DNA from: Actinomycetota bacterium
GTDB taxonomy: Bacteria; Actinomycetota; Thermoleophilia; Gaiellales; Gaiellaceae
DNA: 27,144 bases
Assembly (NCBI GenBank): GCA_013821525.1
Contig: JACDGR010000002.1
Coordinates: 1-27,144 of the forward strand
Direction: 5' to 3'
How positions within the stretch are numbered: the first letter of the stretch is position 1; every line of letters starts with the position of its first letter. A program made the position numbers and the translations under genes. This document shows positions 13,250 through 21,600 of the stretch, piece after piece. The notes under the pieces are model-generated. The model saw only the letters and a program-made list of their open reading frames with translations, ran no database searches and was not told where the DNA came from.

Positions 13250-13487
13250 GAAACAGATGCGTCAGGCACTGCCCGCGCTGCTCATTCCAGCCGATGTGGC
13301 CGAGCGCGTCTACCGCGCCTGGTACACCACCGTCGAAGCGGCCGACTACCTGCGCATCACGCGCGCCGCGCTGCTAAAGCACGTTGAGCGCGGCCACCTG
13401 GTGCCCGACAACCGCAACGCGGCCGGGCGGATTGCGGGCCATCGCTTCCGCCGGGAGACGCTCGAGCGGTTCATGGGAGGCGACTGA
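13236..13487 (+). CDS. Excisionase-like MerR/HTH_17 protein
   Basis: An 83-residue protein with a winged-helix domain at residues 30-80 (YTTVEAADYLRITRAALLKH, then RFRRETLERFM), as in excisionases and AlpA-type regulators. These bend DNA at attachment sites and steer the integrase toward excision. GGAGG lies 5 nt before ATG 13236. The gene overlaps the LexA-like gene by 14 bp and the integrase by TGATG, which supports joint control of recombination direction. Confidence 0.82.
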   Translation: MGAAEKQMRQALPALLIPADVAERVYRAWYTTVEAADYLRITRAALLKHVERGHLVPDNRNAAGRIAGHRFRRETLERFMGGD

Positions 13488-14674
13488 TGGCTGGGCTTGG
13501 CAGAGACGGCGACGGCGTGAAGTCGCTGCCCGCGCGAAATGGTCGCAAGTGGTGGGTGGTCCGCATCTCCTATACCGATGCGCTCACCGGCAAGAAGAAG
13601 TCGAGCCGGCGGCAGATTCAGGCCGACAGTCGACAGCTCGCCGGAAAGGAGCGCGACCGACTCATCGAGAAGGCGCGCGGGGCCGCTTCGAGCGACGGCA
13701 AGCGCCACCGCGTCTCGGAGGCGATCGATCTGTACCTCGCGACCATTGAGACGCACTCGACCAGAATCACGCGCACGTCGCACGCGAAGCACCTGCGCGC
13801 GCAGTTCGGCGAGTGGTGGATCGACGCAGTCACCACGCGTCACATCCAGGACTTTCTCGACGCGTTCGAGCAGAGCGTCTCATCGCGCAAAACGATGCAG
13901 GCGATCATGTCGCTGGCCTTCGAGGAGGCCATCCGCAGGAAGTGGGTCACCACCAATCAGGCGAAGGGCATCGTGGTTCGCGAGCGCCGCCGCGCGCAGG
14001 GCGCCAAGAAACTCGCCCCCAAGCGCTCACTGAGCCTCGATGAGGCGGTCGCCTACCTGGCCGACGTCAAGGAGAACGAGTCCAACGAGCTCTACCTACT
14101 GCTCTTCACCCAGCTGGTGCTCGGGTGCCGGTTCTGCGAGGTCACGTGCCTGCGGTGGGACGAGGTCGACCTCGAGAGCGGCATTGTCACGATCAGCCAC
14201 GGCCAGTACCGCGGCGTGGTGGGCGACACGAAGGGTCGCTACGCGCGCCAGGCGGCACTCGACCTGGGGCTGCGCAGCGAGCTGAAGGCGCATCGACGCA
14301 CCATGGCCGAACACGGCTGGCCTGGGTGGGAGGAGTTGGTGTTCCCCAGGCCCACGGCGCGACGCCAGCGCGCGAGCAACCACTTCGCGAACACCACAGT
14401 GCACTACGCCATCAAGCGCTCGTTCGAGCGGCTCGGCCTCGAGATGGCCGTCGCTACGCACGTCGCGCGGCACACCATGCTGAACGTCGCCCGCGAGCAC
14501 GGCTCAGCGCTGCTGCTCCGCAAGGTCATGGGCCACAGGTCCGAAGCCATGCAGATGACGTACACGGCGGCCGAGAAACGCGAGGTCATCAGCATCGCCG
14601 AGCGCGTAGGATCGGCTCTTCGAAGTGGCACTAAAAGTGGCACTCGGACGGACCGCGGAGGCGAGGATGCCTGA
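13487..14674 (+). CDS. int: Tyrosine-type phage integrase
   Basis: A 395-residue tyrosine recombinase. The N-terminus (KWWVVRISYTDALTGKKKSS) is an arm-binding type domain. Residues about 75-160 form the SAM-like core-binding domain. The catalytic domain shows R215 (GCRFCEVTCLRW), K249 (DTKGRYA), H325-x2-R328 (THVARHTM), H350 (MGHRS) and the nucleophile Y359 (MTYTAAEKRE), so the active site is complete. It inserts and removes the phage genome at att sites. The last 20 residues are disordered, and the DNA coding for them holds two GTGGCA repeats that may be arm sites. It is the last gene of the rightward operon. Confidence 0.95.
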   Translation: MAGLGRDGDGVKSLPARNGRKWWVVRISYTDALTGKKKSSRRQIQADSRQLAGKERDRLIEKARGAASSDGKRHRVSEAIDLYLATIETHSTRITRTSHAKHLRAQFGEWWIDAVTTRHIQDFLDAFEQSVSSRKTMQAIMSLAFEEAIRRKWVTTNQAKGIVVRERRRAQGAKKLAPKRSLSLDEAVAYLADVKENESNELYLLLFTQLVLGCRFCEVTCLRWDEVDLESGIVTISHGQYRGVVGDTKGRYARQAALDLGLRSELKAHRRTMAEHGWPGWEELVFPRPTARRQRASNHFANTTVHYAIKRSFERLGLEMAVATHVARHTMLNVAREHGSALLLRKVMGHRSEAMQMTYTAAEKREVISIAERVGSALRSGTKSGTRTDRGGEDA

Positions 14675-14851
14675 AAAACAAGCGCGGAACAGCAGCCTCG
14701 AGTTGAGCAGCTCGATGAACGCGAGGCGTCGACAGGCATCTACACGTGGCGTTTCCTGGCCTGATTCGTCCGTTTTGCCCGACCAGAGCTGACACGCATC
14801 GTCAGGCGTGGACGCGTCCGGTGGCATTTTCGGTGGCACTTTAGTGGCACC
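14624..14851. promoter_or_regulatory. Candidate attP arm-type repeats (GTGGCA)
   Basis: AGTGGCACT occurs at 14624-14632 and 14636-14644, inside the end of the integrase gene. GGTGGCATT, GGTGGCACT and AGTGGCACC lie at 14820-14828, 14832-14840 and 14843-14851. All five point the same way and are spaced 12, 12 and 11 bp within their groups, about one helical turn. Two groups 180 bp apart flank the non-coding stretch 14675-14866, where the core crossover site would be expected. No core sequence can be identified without an integrated copy. Confidence 0.55.
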
Positions 14852-14866
14852 GCAGCTGTGCCGTGC

Positions 14867-15259
14867 TCAGTACACCGACACCTGAACCGCCGGGCCCGGC
14901 CGCTCGGTGCCCCGCATCCACGGCCCAGCGTTGCGCGCTGTGTAGTTGCCCGTCCAGCCGCTGCGACGCAGGCGCCGCGCGTACAGCGTCTGTTGGCCAC
15001 ACCCCTGCGCGCCGACCAGCGTGGCCGGGCCGTCCTCGTTGGCGCGCTCGAGCACGAGCACCGTCGCGGCGGGGCACTGCAGCTCGAACTGGGCGCGCTT
15101 CTGCAGGTCGACCACGCCGTCCTCGCTCACCTGCGAGGCCTCTGCGCGCTGCTCCCGCTGCTGGTCGTAGCGCTCAGGCTCCGACAGGCCGTCGTCCGCA
15201 TACTGCACGCCAGCGCACCCGCCCAAGCCCACCGCCACGACAATCGCCAGCCAACGCAT
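14867..15259 (-). CDS. Small lipoprotein, Myxococcota-like
   Basis: A 130-residue exported lipoprotein. The N-terminus MRWLAIVVAVGLGGCAG is a type II signal peptide with lipobox GLGGC. The mature part has a charged helix, then DLQKRAQFELQCPAATVLVL and AQGCGQQTLYARR. This strand-Cys-strand layout with a GCG turn is one I associate with small lipoproteins of Polyangia and other Myxococcota, though I cannot verify it here. It would sit in the cell envelope. It is convergent with the integrase across attP and is probably lysogenic-conversion cargo or a surface-exclusion factor, rather than a core phage gene. Confidence 0.8.
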   Translation of the reverse strand: MRWLAIVVAVGLGGCAGVQYADDGLSEPERYDQQREQRAEASQVSEDGVVDLQKRAQFELQCPAATVLVLERANEDGPATLVGAQGCGQQTLYARRLRRSGWTGNYTARNAGPWMRGTERPGPAVQVSVY

Positions 15260-15320
15260 GACCACCGTTGTCGGTCGATCTAGTACGCAACTGAAGGGCG
15301 CCCTGGCCGATACCCTCGGC

Positions 15321-15500
15321 ATGCACCTGCGCTGGACCATCCGCCCGCTCGAGCTCGGCCGCACGGCCGTCACCCTCCGCGCCGAGCTCGGCGCCCTTGT
15401 CCGTCTTGAGGTCTACGATGGCGGCGGCTTCTGCTCGAGCAACGCGGTCTGGCGTATCGAAGGGAGGGTGGTGCGGATCGAGGAGGGGGGCGTGGGGTAG
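15321..15500 (+). CDS. Small hypothetical protein
   Basis: A 59-residue ORF, MHLRWTIRPLELGRTAVTLR at the start, then a strand-rich part (VRLEVYDGGGFCSSNAVWRI). From the ATG at 15321 the third codon positions are nearly all G or C, while the preceding open codons (from ATG 15258) are not. No good ribosome site is seen at either start. ATG 15258 overlaps the lipoprotein start codon on the other strand. No family was recognised. Confidence 0.42.
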   Translation: MHLRWTIRPLELGRTAVTLRAELGALVRLEVYDGGGFCSSNAVWRIEGRVVRIEEGGVG

Positions 15501-15579
15501 GCCGGGGTGTGATCCTTCCGTCGACATCGCACCACTTTTTCCGGTATCTCCTTCCATGCGGCTACGGTAGTAGTTGCCG

Positions 15580-16413
15580 ATGCCCAAAAAGCCCCGACGA
15601 CACAAAGAAGGCCGGCCGACGGCCGAGCTGGTGATTGAGGTCGATCGCGCTTCGACGCCTGGTCGCGTGCGAGTCGCGGCCCAGCTTTTTGCACAGCTCG
15701 TACAAGAGGCTGCGCCAGAGCTCCCGCCAGACAGCTTCTCGATGGTTGTTAACAACTTCACGATGCGCGCCGCGCTCCGCGGTTGGGACGCCGAGTCCGC
15801 CAGCGTCGTTGATGACATAGCAGCGACGGTACGGACCCCGGTGGAGTCGGTCAGGAACAGCGAGCGCTGCCGCGCAATTGCACGTGTGTTCGCCGAGGAA
15901 GCGCAACCGCTCGAAGGCAGTGGCACCGTGCTTCTGGCTTCGCGGCGAAGTCGTCGAAGGATCAGCGTCGATGCGACCTTGCTGAGGGCGCTGGAGGGGG
16001 CTAGCGCAGAGCCATCGCCGACCCAACAGAGTGCCTCTCAAAGCAGAGGTGAGACCGAGTTCCGCACCAGCGTTCTACGGGTAGGGCGAACCTCGGAGGG
16101 CAGTGCGCTGAAGGCGCGAATCATCGTAAGTGGCAAGCCTCGGGATGTCGACATCGAGGACGGAGCGCTAGATGAGCTGCTGAACGCCATGCGCGCCGGA
16201 GGGCCGGTGCAGGTCTTTGTGAAAGCTCGCTGGCGCCGAGACGGGAACGGAGCGTTCGACATCGAGCATTCATCGATACGGATCCTCAGGGCTGCCCCCG
16301 CGCGAACCATGACGGGGATGGAGTTCATGAAGCACGCTCCGAGCCTCTCGCGTGAGACAAGCGACGACATATTAGATCTGCTCCGCGAGAGCCGCGGCGA
16401 GCACGACGACTGA
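15580..16413 (+). CDS. Unknown protein, partner of a PIN nuclease
   Basis: A 277-residue protein of unrecognised family. The first 13 residues are basic (MPKKPRRHKEGRP). Residues about 15-115 are alternating strands and helices (AELVIEVDRA...VRVAAQLFAQLVQE). Residues 120-165 are a Ser/Gln-rich linker. Residues about 165-240 form a second beta-rich domain (ARIIVSGKPRDVDIEDGALD, then VQVFVKARWRRDGNGAFDIE). The C-terminus is helical and acidic. The preferred ATG is 15580; a TTG at 15574 is possible. The stop overlaps the PIN gene as TGATG, so the two are made together. A weak promoter (TCGACA at 15521, TATCTC at 15545) is possible. Antitoxin, specificity factor or sensor are all open options. 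Confidence 0.78.
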   Translation: MPKKPRRHKEGRPTAELVIEVDRASTPGRVRVAAQLFAQLVQEAAPELPPDSFSMVVNNFTMRAALRGWDAESASVVDDIAATVRTPVESVRNSERCRAIARVFAEEAQPLEGSGTVLLASRRSRRRISVDATLLRALEGASAEPSPTQQSASQSRGETEFRTSVLRVGRTSEGSALKARIIVSGKPRDVDIEDGALDELLNAMRAGGPVQVFVKARWRRDGNGAFDIEHSSIRILRAAPARTMTGMEFMKHAPSLSRETSDDILDLLRESRGEHDD

Positions 16414-16967
16414 TGGCGAAGGCGCTCGATACATGCATCCTCGTTCACGCCGTGTCCGCACCTCCGCCAGAGTCGGACGGAGAGCTCGCTCGGAAGCGGC
16501 GCGACTGCAAGGCTCTGATCATGCAGCAGCAGGAGCTGTGCATCCCTGGGATCGTGGTCGTGGAGTTTCTTCCCTTCCTTCGGCCCGCCGAGGAGCCCGC
16601 CGCGCGTGAGTTGCTCGAGAAGATCGACGTGCTGCCGTTCGGCGCGGACGCAGCGCTTCTGGCAGCCGATCTCGTAGCGGATGCTCGCAAATCAGGCAGC
16701 GTGTGTGATCGATGTCTAAACCCCCTCAACTCTCGCGCTTGCAAGGGATGCAATCGCAACAACTCGCGAGGGAACTGCCTCCAAGACTACTTCGTTGCCG
16801 CGTCCGCCGCGGTGGCCCCGCATGTCGACACGCTCTTCACCTATGATATCCGCGAGCATCTCGTCGTGGCACTGAAAGGCCGTCTCAACATCGTCAGACC
16901 CGAAGACACTCGCGGTCCGTTGTTTGCGTACGTAGATGAGGTTGAAGAGGAAGGAAGATCTCGATAA
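16413..16967 (+). CDS. PIN-domain ribonuclease with a zinc-knuckle insertion
   Basis: A 184-residue PIN-domain protein. The four acidic residues expected of the active site are visible: D6 (ALDTCILVHA), E51 (GIVVVEFLPF), D125 (CLQDYFVAASAA) and D145 (LFTYDIREHL). PIN proteins cut RNA, often as VapC-type toxins, which are about 130 residues long. Here an extra segment between E51 and D125 carries C98-x2-C101 and C110-x2-C113, a zinc knuckle. The C-terminus is acidic. It is the second gene of a two-gene cassette beside attP, a usual place for toxin-antitoxin or anti-phage cargo. Its partner does not look like a VapB or other known antitoxin. Confidence 0.83.
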   Translation: MAKALDTCILVHAVSAPPPESDGELARKRRDCKALIMQQQELCIPGIVVVEFLPFLRPAEEPAARELLEKIDVLPFGADAALLAADLVADARKSGSVCDRCLNPLNSRACKGCNRNNSRGNCLQDYFVAASAAVAPHVDTLFTYDIREHLVVALKGRLNIVRPEDTRGPLFAYVDEVEEEGRSR

Positions 16968-17071
16968 CGTAAGCCATAGCGTGGCCCGCTCATCCTCACT
17001 GGCACGCGCAGTCGAGTCCGCCCGTAGAGCCCGTGGGCAACTGCCCGCTCGGCAAGAGTAGCCGGGCGCGA

Positions 17072-17551
17072 TCAAGCCGCCCTCGGGCCCTCGCCGATCA
17101 CCGGCCATCGACACGCGACAATCCGGCTGACGGGGTAGACGTGGGACTTCGCCGTATTCATGCAGTTGCCGCTGAATAGCCAGAACGACTCGGGCGTAAG
17201 AGTACCTTCGTAAAACCCGACATGCCCTGAAATGCCAGCTCCCTGAACGCCGGGGGCGAGCACTATTATTGCGCCGAGCTTCGGCTCGCACTCTTCACCA
17301 AATGCTGCGCAAGCCGCTGCGTTGGCGGTGCGAGGGCTAGGCGCGTAAGCCTGCTCAAGCGCGTACGAGACTAGAGCCGCGCACCAGGGCGTTGTGCTGG
17401 TGAGCTTGGCCAGCGGAAAGTGCGTGGCCTTGAAAAATTCGGCAACCTTCGGATTGAGCTTGCCGCCAATGGTCTCGCGAATGCCCTTGAACAGCCGCGC
17501 GATGCGCAGCCACTCGGGCACGTGACCGACAGCGTCGTTGGTGGGGATCAC
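17072..17551 (-). CDS. Endolysin, TIGR02594-like Cys-His peptidase
   Basis: A 159-residue peptidase of the CHAP/NlpC-like class, resembling TIGR02594 family proteins. The N-terminal helix region contains RLFKGIRETIGGKLNPKVAE. Then STTPWCAALVSYAL carries the catalytic Cys (C57), and ISGHVGFYEG carries the His (H110), followed by a WLFSGNC strand. It should cut cell-wall peptide bridges at the end of infection. The GTG at 17551 overlaps the upstream stop (GTGA). There is no signal peptide, so export would need a holin; small membrane proteins are encoded just upstream. It is the last gene of the leftward late operon. The 104 bp after it show only a weak GC hairpin (near 17034-17050). Confidence 0.85.
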   Translation of the reverse strand: MIPTNDAVGHVPEWLRIARLFKGIRETIGGKLNPKVAEFFKATHFPLAKLTSTTPWCAALVSYALEQAYAPSPRTANAAACAAFGEECEPKLGAIIVLAPGVQGAGISGHVGFYEGTLTPESFWLFSGNCMNTAKSHVYPVSRIVACRWPVIGEGPRAA

Positions 17552-17775
17552 GGCTTGGCCGCTTTCGCTGCCAGCGCCTTCTTTGCGTAGGCCGAGCGGC
17601 CGCGCTTGATCACGCCGAGGTACGTCCGCTCGAGGTTGTCGTCGCGTGCGAAGAACGGCATCCCGAACACGCTCACCGACGCGGCCTTGTCGCGCTCGGC
17701 CAGCGGCCGGCCCGTGACCACGATGTTCGCGCGCACGCTCGCGGCGGCCGCGGCGATGGTGCTCAGGATGCCCAT
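17548..17775 (-). CDS. Small hypothetical protein, lysis region
   Basis: A 75-residue protein, MGILSTIAAAAASVRANIVV at the start, then a charged middle and an Ala/Lys-rich end (SAYAKKALAAKAAKP). The first 20 residues are amphipathic and rich in Ala. The ATG overlaps the upstream stop as ATGA; GTG 17778 is the alternative. No family is recognised. Its position next to the endolysin suggests a late or lysis role. Confidence 0.6.
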   Translation of the reverse strand: MGILSTIAAAAASVRANIVVTGRPLAERDKAASVSVFGMPFFARDDNLERTYLGVIKRGRSAYAKKALAAKAAKP

Positions 17776-18209
17776 CACTGCCCTGCCTTCTTCGCACTCG
17801 GCGTTGCCGGTTTTGTGTCGAGCTCGCTCTCGTCGACGAACGTGGTGCCCCCCGGCATGCGAGCAGGCGGTGGGAACCTCGGCTCAGACACCGACGGGTC
17901 GGGCATCGACGGCCGCGGCCTGGGCACACCGGCACCGAGCTCGGGCATCACGACGGGCTCGAAGTTGCCCGACTGACTGGAGCTCGTCCCAAGGACCATT
18001 GCCGCCGGGCGCAGCGAGCCCTTGATCTCCGCAAGCTGCACGTGCGCTTCGGCCACCTTTGCGGTGAGCTGCACGTTGGCGGCTTTACTCTTGCGCGCGT
18101 TCCACCACGCGAGGCCCGCCACCAGGGCGATGCAGACGTAGTTCGCGATCGTCGGACCCACCGTGGTGGTGAGCGTCGTGCAGAACGTGGTGCAGGCGTC
18201 GAGCAGCAT
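17775..18209 (-). CDS. Single-pass membrane protein, possible holin or spanin
   Basis: A 144-residue protein, MLLDACTTFCTTLTTTVGPT at the start. One transmembrane segment (about residues 20-38, IANYVCIALVAGLAWW) is followed by a basic patch, a short coiled coil (VQLTAKVAEAHVQLAEIKGS) and a long Pro/Ser-rich tail. GGGGA upstream of ATG 18209 fixes the start. The layout (one helix, then a periplasmic or cytoplasmic coiled coil, next to an endolysin) fits a holin or inner-membrane spanin, but no family motif proves it. Confidence 0.66.
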   Translation of the reverse strand: MLLDACTTFCTTLTTTVGPTIANYVCIALVAGLAWWNARKSKAANVQLTAKVAEAHVQLAEIKGSLRPAAMVLGTSSSQSGNFEPVVMPELGAGVPRPRPSMPDPSVSEPRFPPPARMPGGTTFVDESELDTKPATPSAKKAGQ

Positions 18210-18228
18210 GAGTTGATCCCCTTTTGTG

Positions 18229-18696
18229 TTAGGCGAGCACGCCCTTGTCGCGCAGCACTTCGCGGGCGTGCTTCTGCTCGTGGTGCGGCAGCTTCTCGAC
18301 GGCTTCCTTGAGCGCGCGACGAAGCGACTCCTTGTGAGGCTCCGTCGCATGCTTAGGGTTTTTGGCCGCCTTCGCTGCGACAGCAGCCGTACGCGCTTGC
18401 GCCTGAACCGGATCGTGAATCGGCATGATCTGCCCCTGCGGCCCAATGCGGTCCGTGATGTAGTCGACCAGGTCGATGTTTAGGATCAAGTCGCCCCACT
18501 CGGGTATGTAGCTAATCACCTGCCCCTGTTGATCACCCGAGAGCGTGATCACCGTCCATGAATTGTCGACCTGCAAATGATCGTCTACGACGAGGTTGGT
18601 GCCATCGACCACCACGTCCGTGAGCTGCACATTGTTTGCGGTGCGATAGTTGTCAACGATCGCTTGCTGATCGGCTGTTAGAACGATTCTGTCCAT
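18229..18696 (-). CDS. Hypothetical late protein
   Basis: A 155-residue protein, MDRIVLTADQQAIVDNYRTA at the start. The N-terminal 90 residues alternate strands and short helices (VQLTDVVVDGTNLVVDDHLQ). The C-terminal 55 are helical and basic (KESLRRALKEAVEKLPHHEQ). ATG 18696 is chosen because GGGGAG lies 8 nt upstream; ATG 18711 would overlap the previous gene. Function is unknown. It could be a tail-fibre accessory or chaperone because it directly follows the large LamG-like protein. Confidence 0.66.
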   Translation of the reverse strand: MDRIVLTADQQAIVDNYRTANNVQLTDVVVDGTNLVVDDHLQVDNSWTVITLSGDQQGQVISYIPEWGDLILNIDLVDYITDRIGPQGQIMPIHDPVQAQARTAAVAAKAAKNPKHATEPHKESLRRALKEAVEKLPHHEQKHAREVLRDKGVLA

Positions 18697-18698
18697 GT

Positions 18699-21600
18699 TC
18701 AGACTCCCCATGCTCGTGCGTATTGAGAGAGCAAAACGGGCGAGCCCGTCTTCGTCATGTGTTGCGTGCCGATGCGATCGGTCAGCGACGCGGGCACGCC
18801 GCCTTCAATCGTGAGGTCGTACAAAATGCTGGTCTTGCCGGGGATCGCAGTCATGCGCTCGTTAGACATGCAGGCGTCATACTGCGCTTGATGCTCGGCT
18901 AACGTCGGAACGCTGTTACCTGCCGCGAATCCGAGGATGGCAAGACCCGGCGCGCTAAAGCCGGGCGCGCTCAGATTGTAGCGACCGAGAGCCATCGCGT
19001 ACGTGGACGGAGTGAAGCCCGCTGTAGCGGCCACCTGAGAGAGCTCGGCGCGTTTCCAAAATCCACGCACCTTGCCTATCGATGGATCGTAGCAGCCCGT
19101 AAACAAGTGCAGCTTGCCAACGTCGGATGCCAAGACTACGCCGACCGAGCTGGTGATGGCGGTCCCGGCGCCGTCGCGGTGCACGAACTGAAAGGTTGAG
19201 TTAGTCCCGTTGGTGCGTAGGTCCCAACCCGTGATCGAGTCGGCTTTGCTCGCGAAAATATGCGTGCCCGATGTGATCGCCTGCGACGTGATCATCACTA
19301 GGGCCGAGATCCAGTAGCCGGCCATCGATCCGGTAAACCCCGTGGTCACTGAGTAGTAGTCGCTATCTGTCCACGTCTGGCCGCCGTACATAATCGGGCT
19401 CGTCTCGTAGCTCCACAGACGCTCGACACGCTGCGCGAGCGTGAGCGGTGACCCTTGGCGGGCGAGGTTGTCGCCGCCGCTAACCGACTCGGGCACTGCG
19501 CCGGGAAGCGTGCCCGAGGCGGCGGTGATCGCCGCTTTGAAGTCATACGTCTTGAGCGCCGTGCCGTTTGGGATGGCAACGATGCTGCCGGCCGCGATGC
19601 AAGCGTTGTAGTGGGCCAGAGCGTCTGCGGAGCTGGGCGTGAAGTTGCCGCCTGTGATTCCGAGGTGAGAGGCGTTTTGCGCAACAAAGGAGCTGCCGGC
19701 CCGAGCGCCGACGTAGAACCCATCCGTAGCAGCCGGCGCTGCATAGCCAGTGATCGCAACGTTGGCCCCGACTTGAACGCCGTTGAGGAAGAACTGCAAC
19801 TGACCGCCCGCGGTGATCACTCCGAGAAGCACGATCGTCTGGCCCGCAGTGATGTTGCCTGTGGCGTTAATCGAAGATGAAACGATGAAGGCACCCCCCG
19901 TCGCATAGGCGGCGATGCGAAGGCTGCCGTAGTTGATTGCGCCCGCCTGCAGCGAAAAGCCACGCGTCGATCCATCCGTGCACTCCACCAGAATCGCAGC
20001 GACACCAGTGGTCGACAGTGTCTCCAGGCGGCCCATCCACGCAATGCAGCTGCCAACTTGCCCGCGCAGCCCGACCGCGGCTCGAAGACACTCAGTCGAT
20101 GCATTTGCGCCGACACGGATCGCGCCGGATGAAACGCCAATCGCGTCAACGCGCGTGAGGTTGTCGGTGCCTACGCGGTCGAGAATCGTCGCCGGCACGA
20201 CAGTCAGATTGCCCGAGGCCACGGTGTCTTGCGAAGGGTCGTGCAGGATCGTGGTGAGCCCCGGGATCGACTGCATGCGGCTTGCTGCGAGCGTGGCCGT
20301 CGCGTGGTCAAGCACCTGCTGAGCAGTCGGCACGCCGATCCCGCCAGCATCGCCGAACCAGGACGTCGTGTTGGCGACAACCGTGCCGTCGCCGAGCAAC
20401 CCGACGCGATACGGCACGGTTGCCGGAGTGAGGCCGACGCACGTGACGTTGCCGCCAAGAGGCACGCCGTCGACGTAAAGCTGCAGCACGTTCTGCGTCG
20501 CGCCCGTCGTGCCCGTAAACACTCCGGTGACCACTTTGGGCACACCGAGCATCGCCGACGTCAGTGGAGTGTTGACATTCGGAATCGCCGAGGCGCCGGT
20601 GTTGACCTGCTCGAAGTAAACGTTCGTGCCATTTATGAGCAGGTCAAACCCTTGCTGTCCGCCTGCTGAGTTCCGCTTGCCGACCAAACAGCTCAAAGCG
20701 CCGGGCGCCGAATTGATTACGCCGAACCAAGAGAGCCAATGTCCGGTGAGTGCGCCAGCGAGTCCGTTCGCCGTCTGCATGTAGTTCGCGGCGCTCCACC
20801 CCTGCGCGCCGTACGTCCTGCGCCCATCGATCGATGGATCGCGCTTCACGACCGTCAACCCCGTGCCGACCGTAGTCATCACGTCCGCGGCGGCCCCGGT
20901 GATGCGATCGGTCAGCGACGCGGGCGCGACCTGGCCGTTGACGATGGCGGTGCCCGCAAGCTCTCGCTTGACGCTCCACAGATGCGTGACCGTTGCGCCG
21001 TCGATGGTGTCGGGCAAATCCCCGAGGGCGCGCGACGCGTCGAAGTAGGCTTGGATCTGGACGTCGCTGGGCGTGCCGCGAAACGTGGCCGAGGCGAAAA
21101 TCGTGACCGCTGTAGCCGGCGAGCCCCCAGCGATCGTGCCCTGCCACTGCCGAGGCGCTGTGTCTGGCGTGTAGCCAGTGGTCGCAGTGCCATTGCCCGA
21201 TTGCGCGCGGGAGCACCACATTCGCACCTGGCCGGCGCCGTCTAGGTAGACGCAAGCGACAAACACCTTGCCTATGTCAGACGCGAGGAATTGTCGGGTC
21301 GGAGCGTTGACGAACGCCGTGCCCGCGCCGTTCGAGCAAGCGGCGGTGAGCGCGGCGGTAGCGCTGATATAGAGCTGATATCCCCTCGTCCCACCGGCAC
21401 CGTTCGCCGAGGCCCCGAGCATTTGCGCCGTAGCGGGAAGGGCATCGAGACGGAACTCGACGAACTCTCCGAACCCTGTCGAGATGCCCGCCTCGCCGCC
21501 GTTGACGGCGGACTGCATGTAGTCGGCCGCAGAGAAGCCCCTGAGCCCGTACAGCCCAAGATCCGGTACGCCCTGCGGCCCACCACCGCCACCGCTCGGC

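Noticed and set aside
15174..15926. Minus-strand 250-codon open frame
   Set aside because: It lies opposite the lipoprotein, the small ORF and the PIN partner gene, has Ser/Arg/Ala-rich shadow composition, and no ribosome site or recognisable domain.
17034..17050. Rho-independent terminator after the endolysin and PIN genes
   Set aside because: Only a 6-bp GC stem with an AACT loop is present and no T-run follows on either strand.
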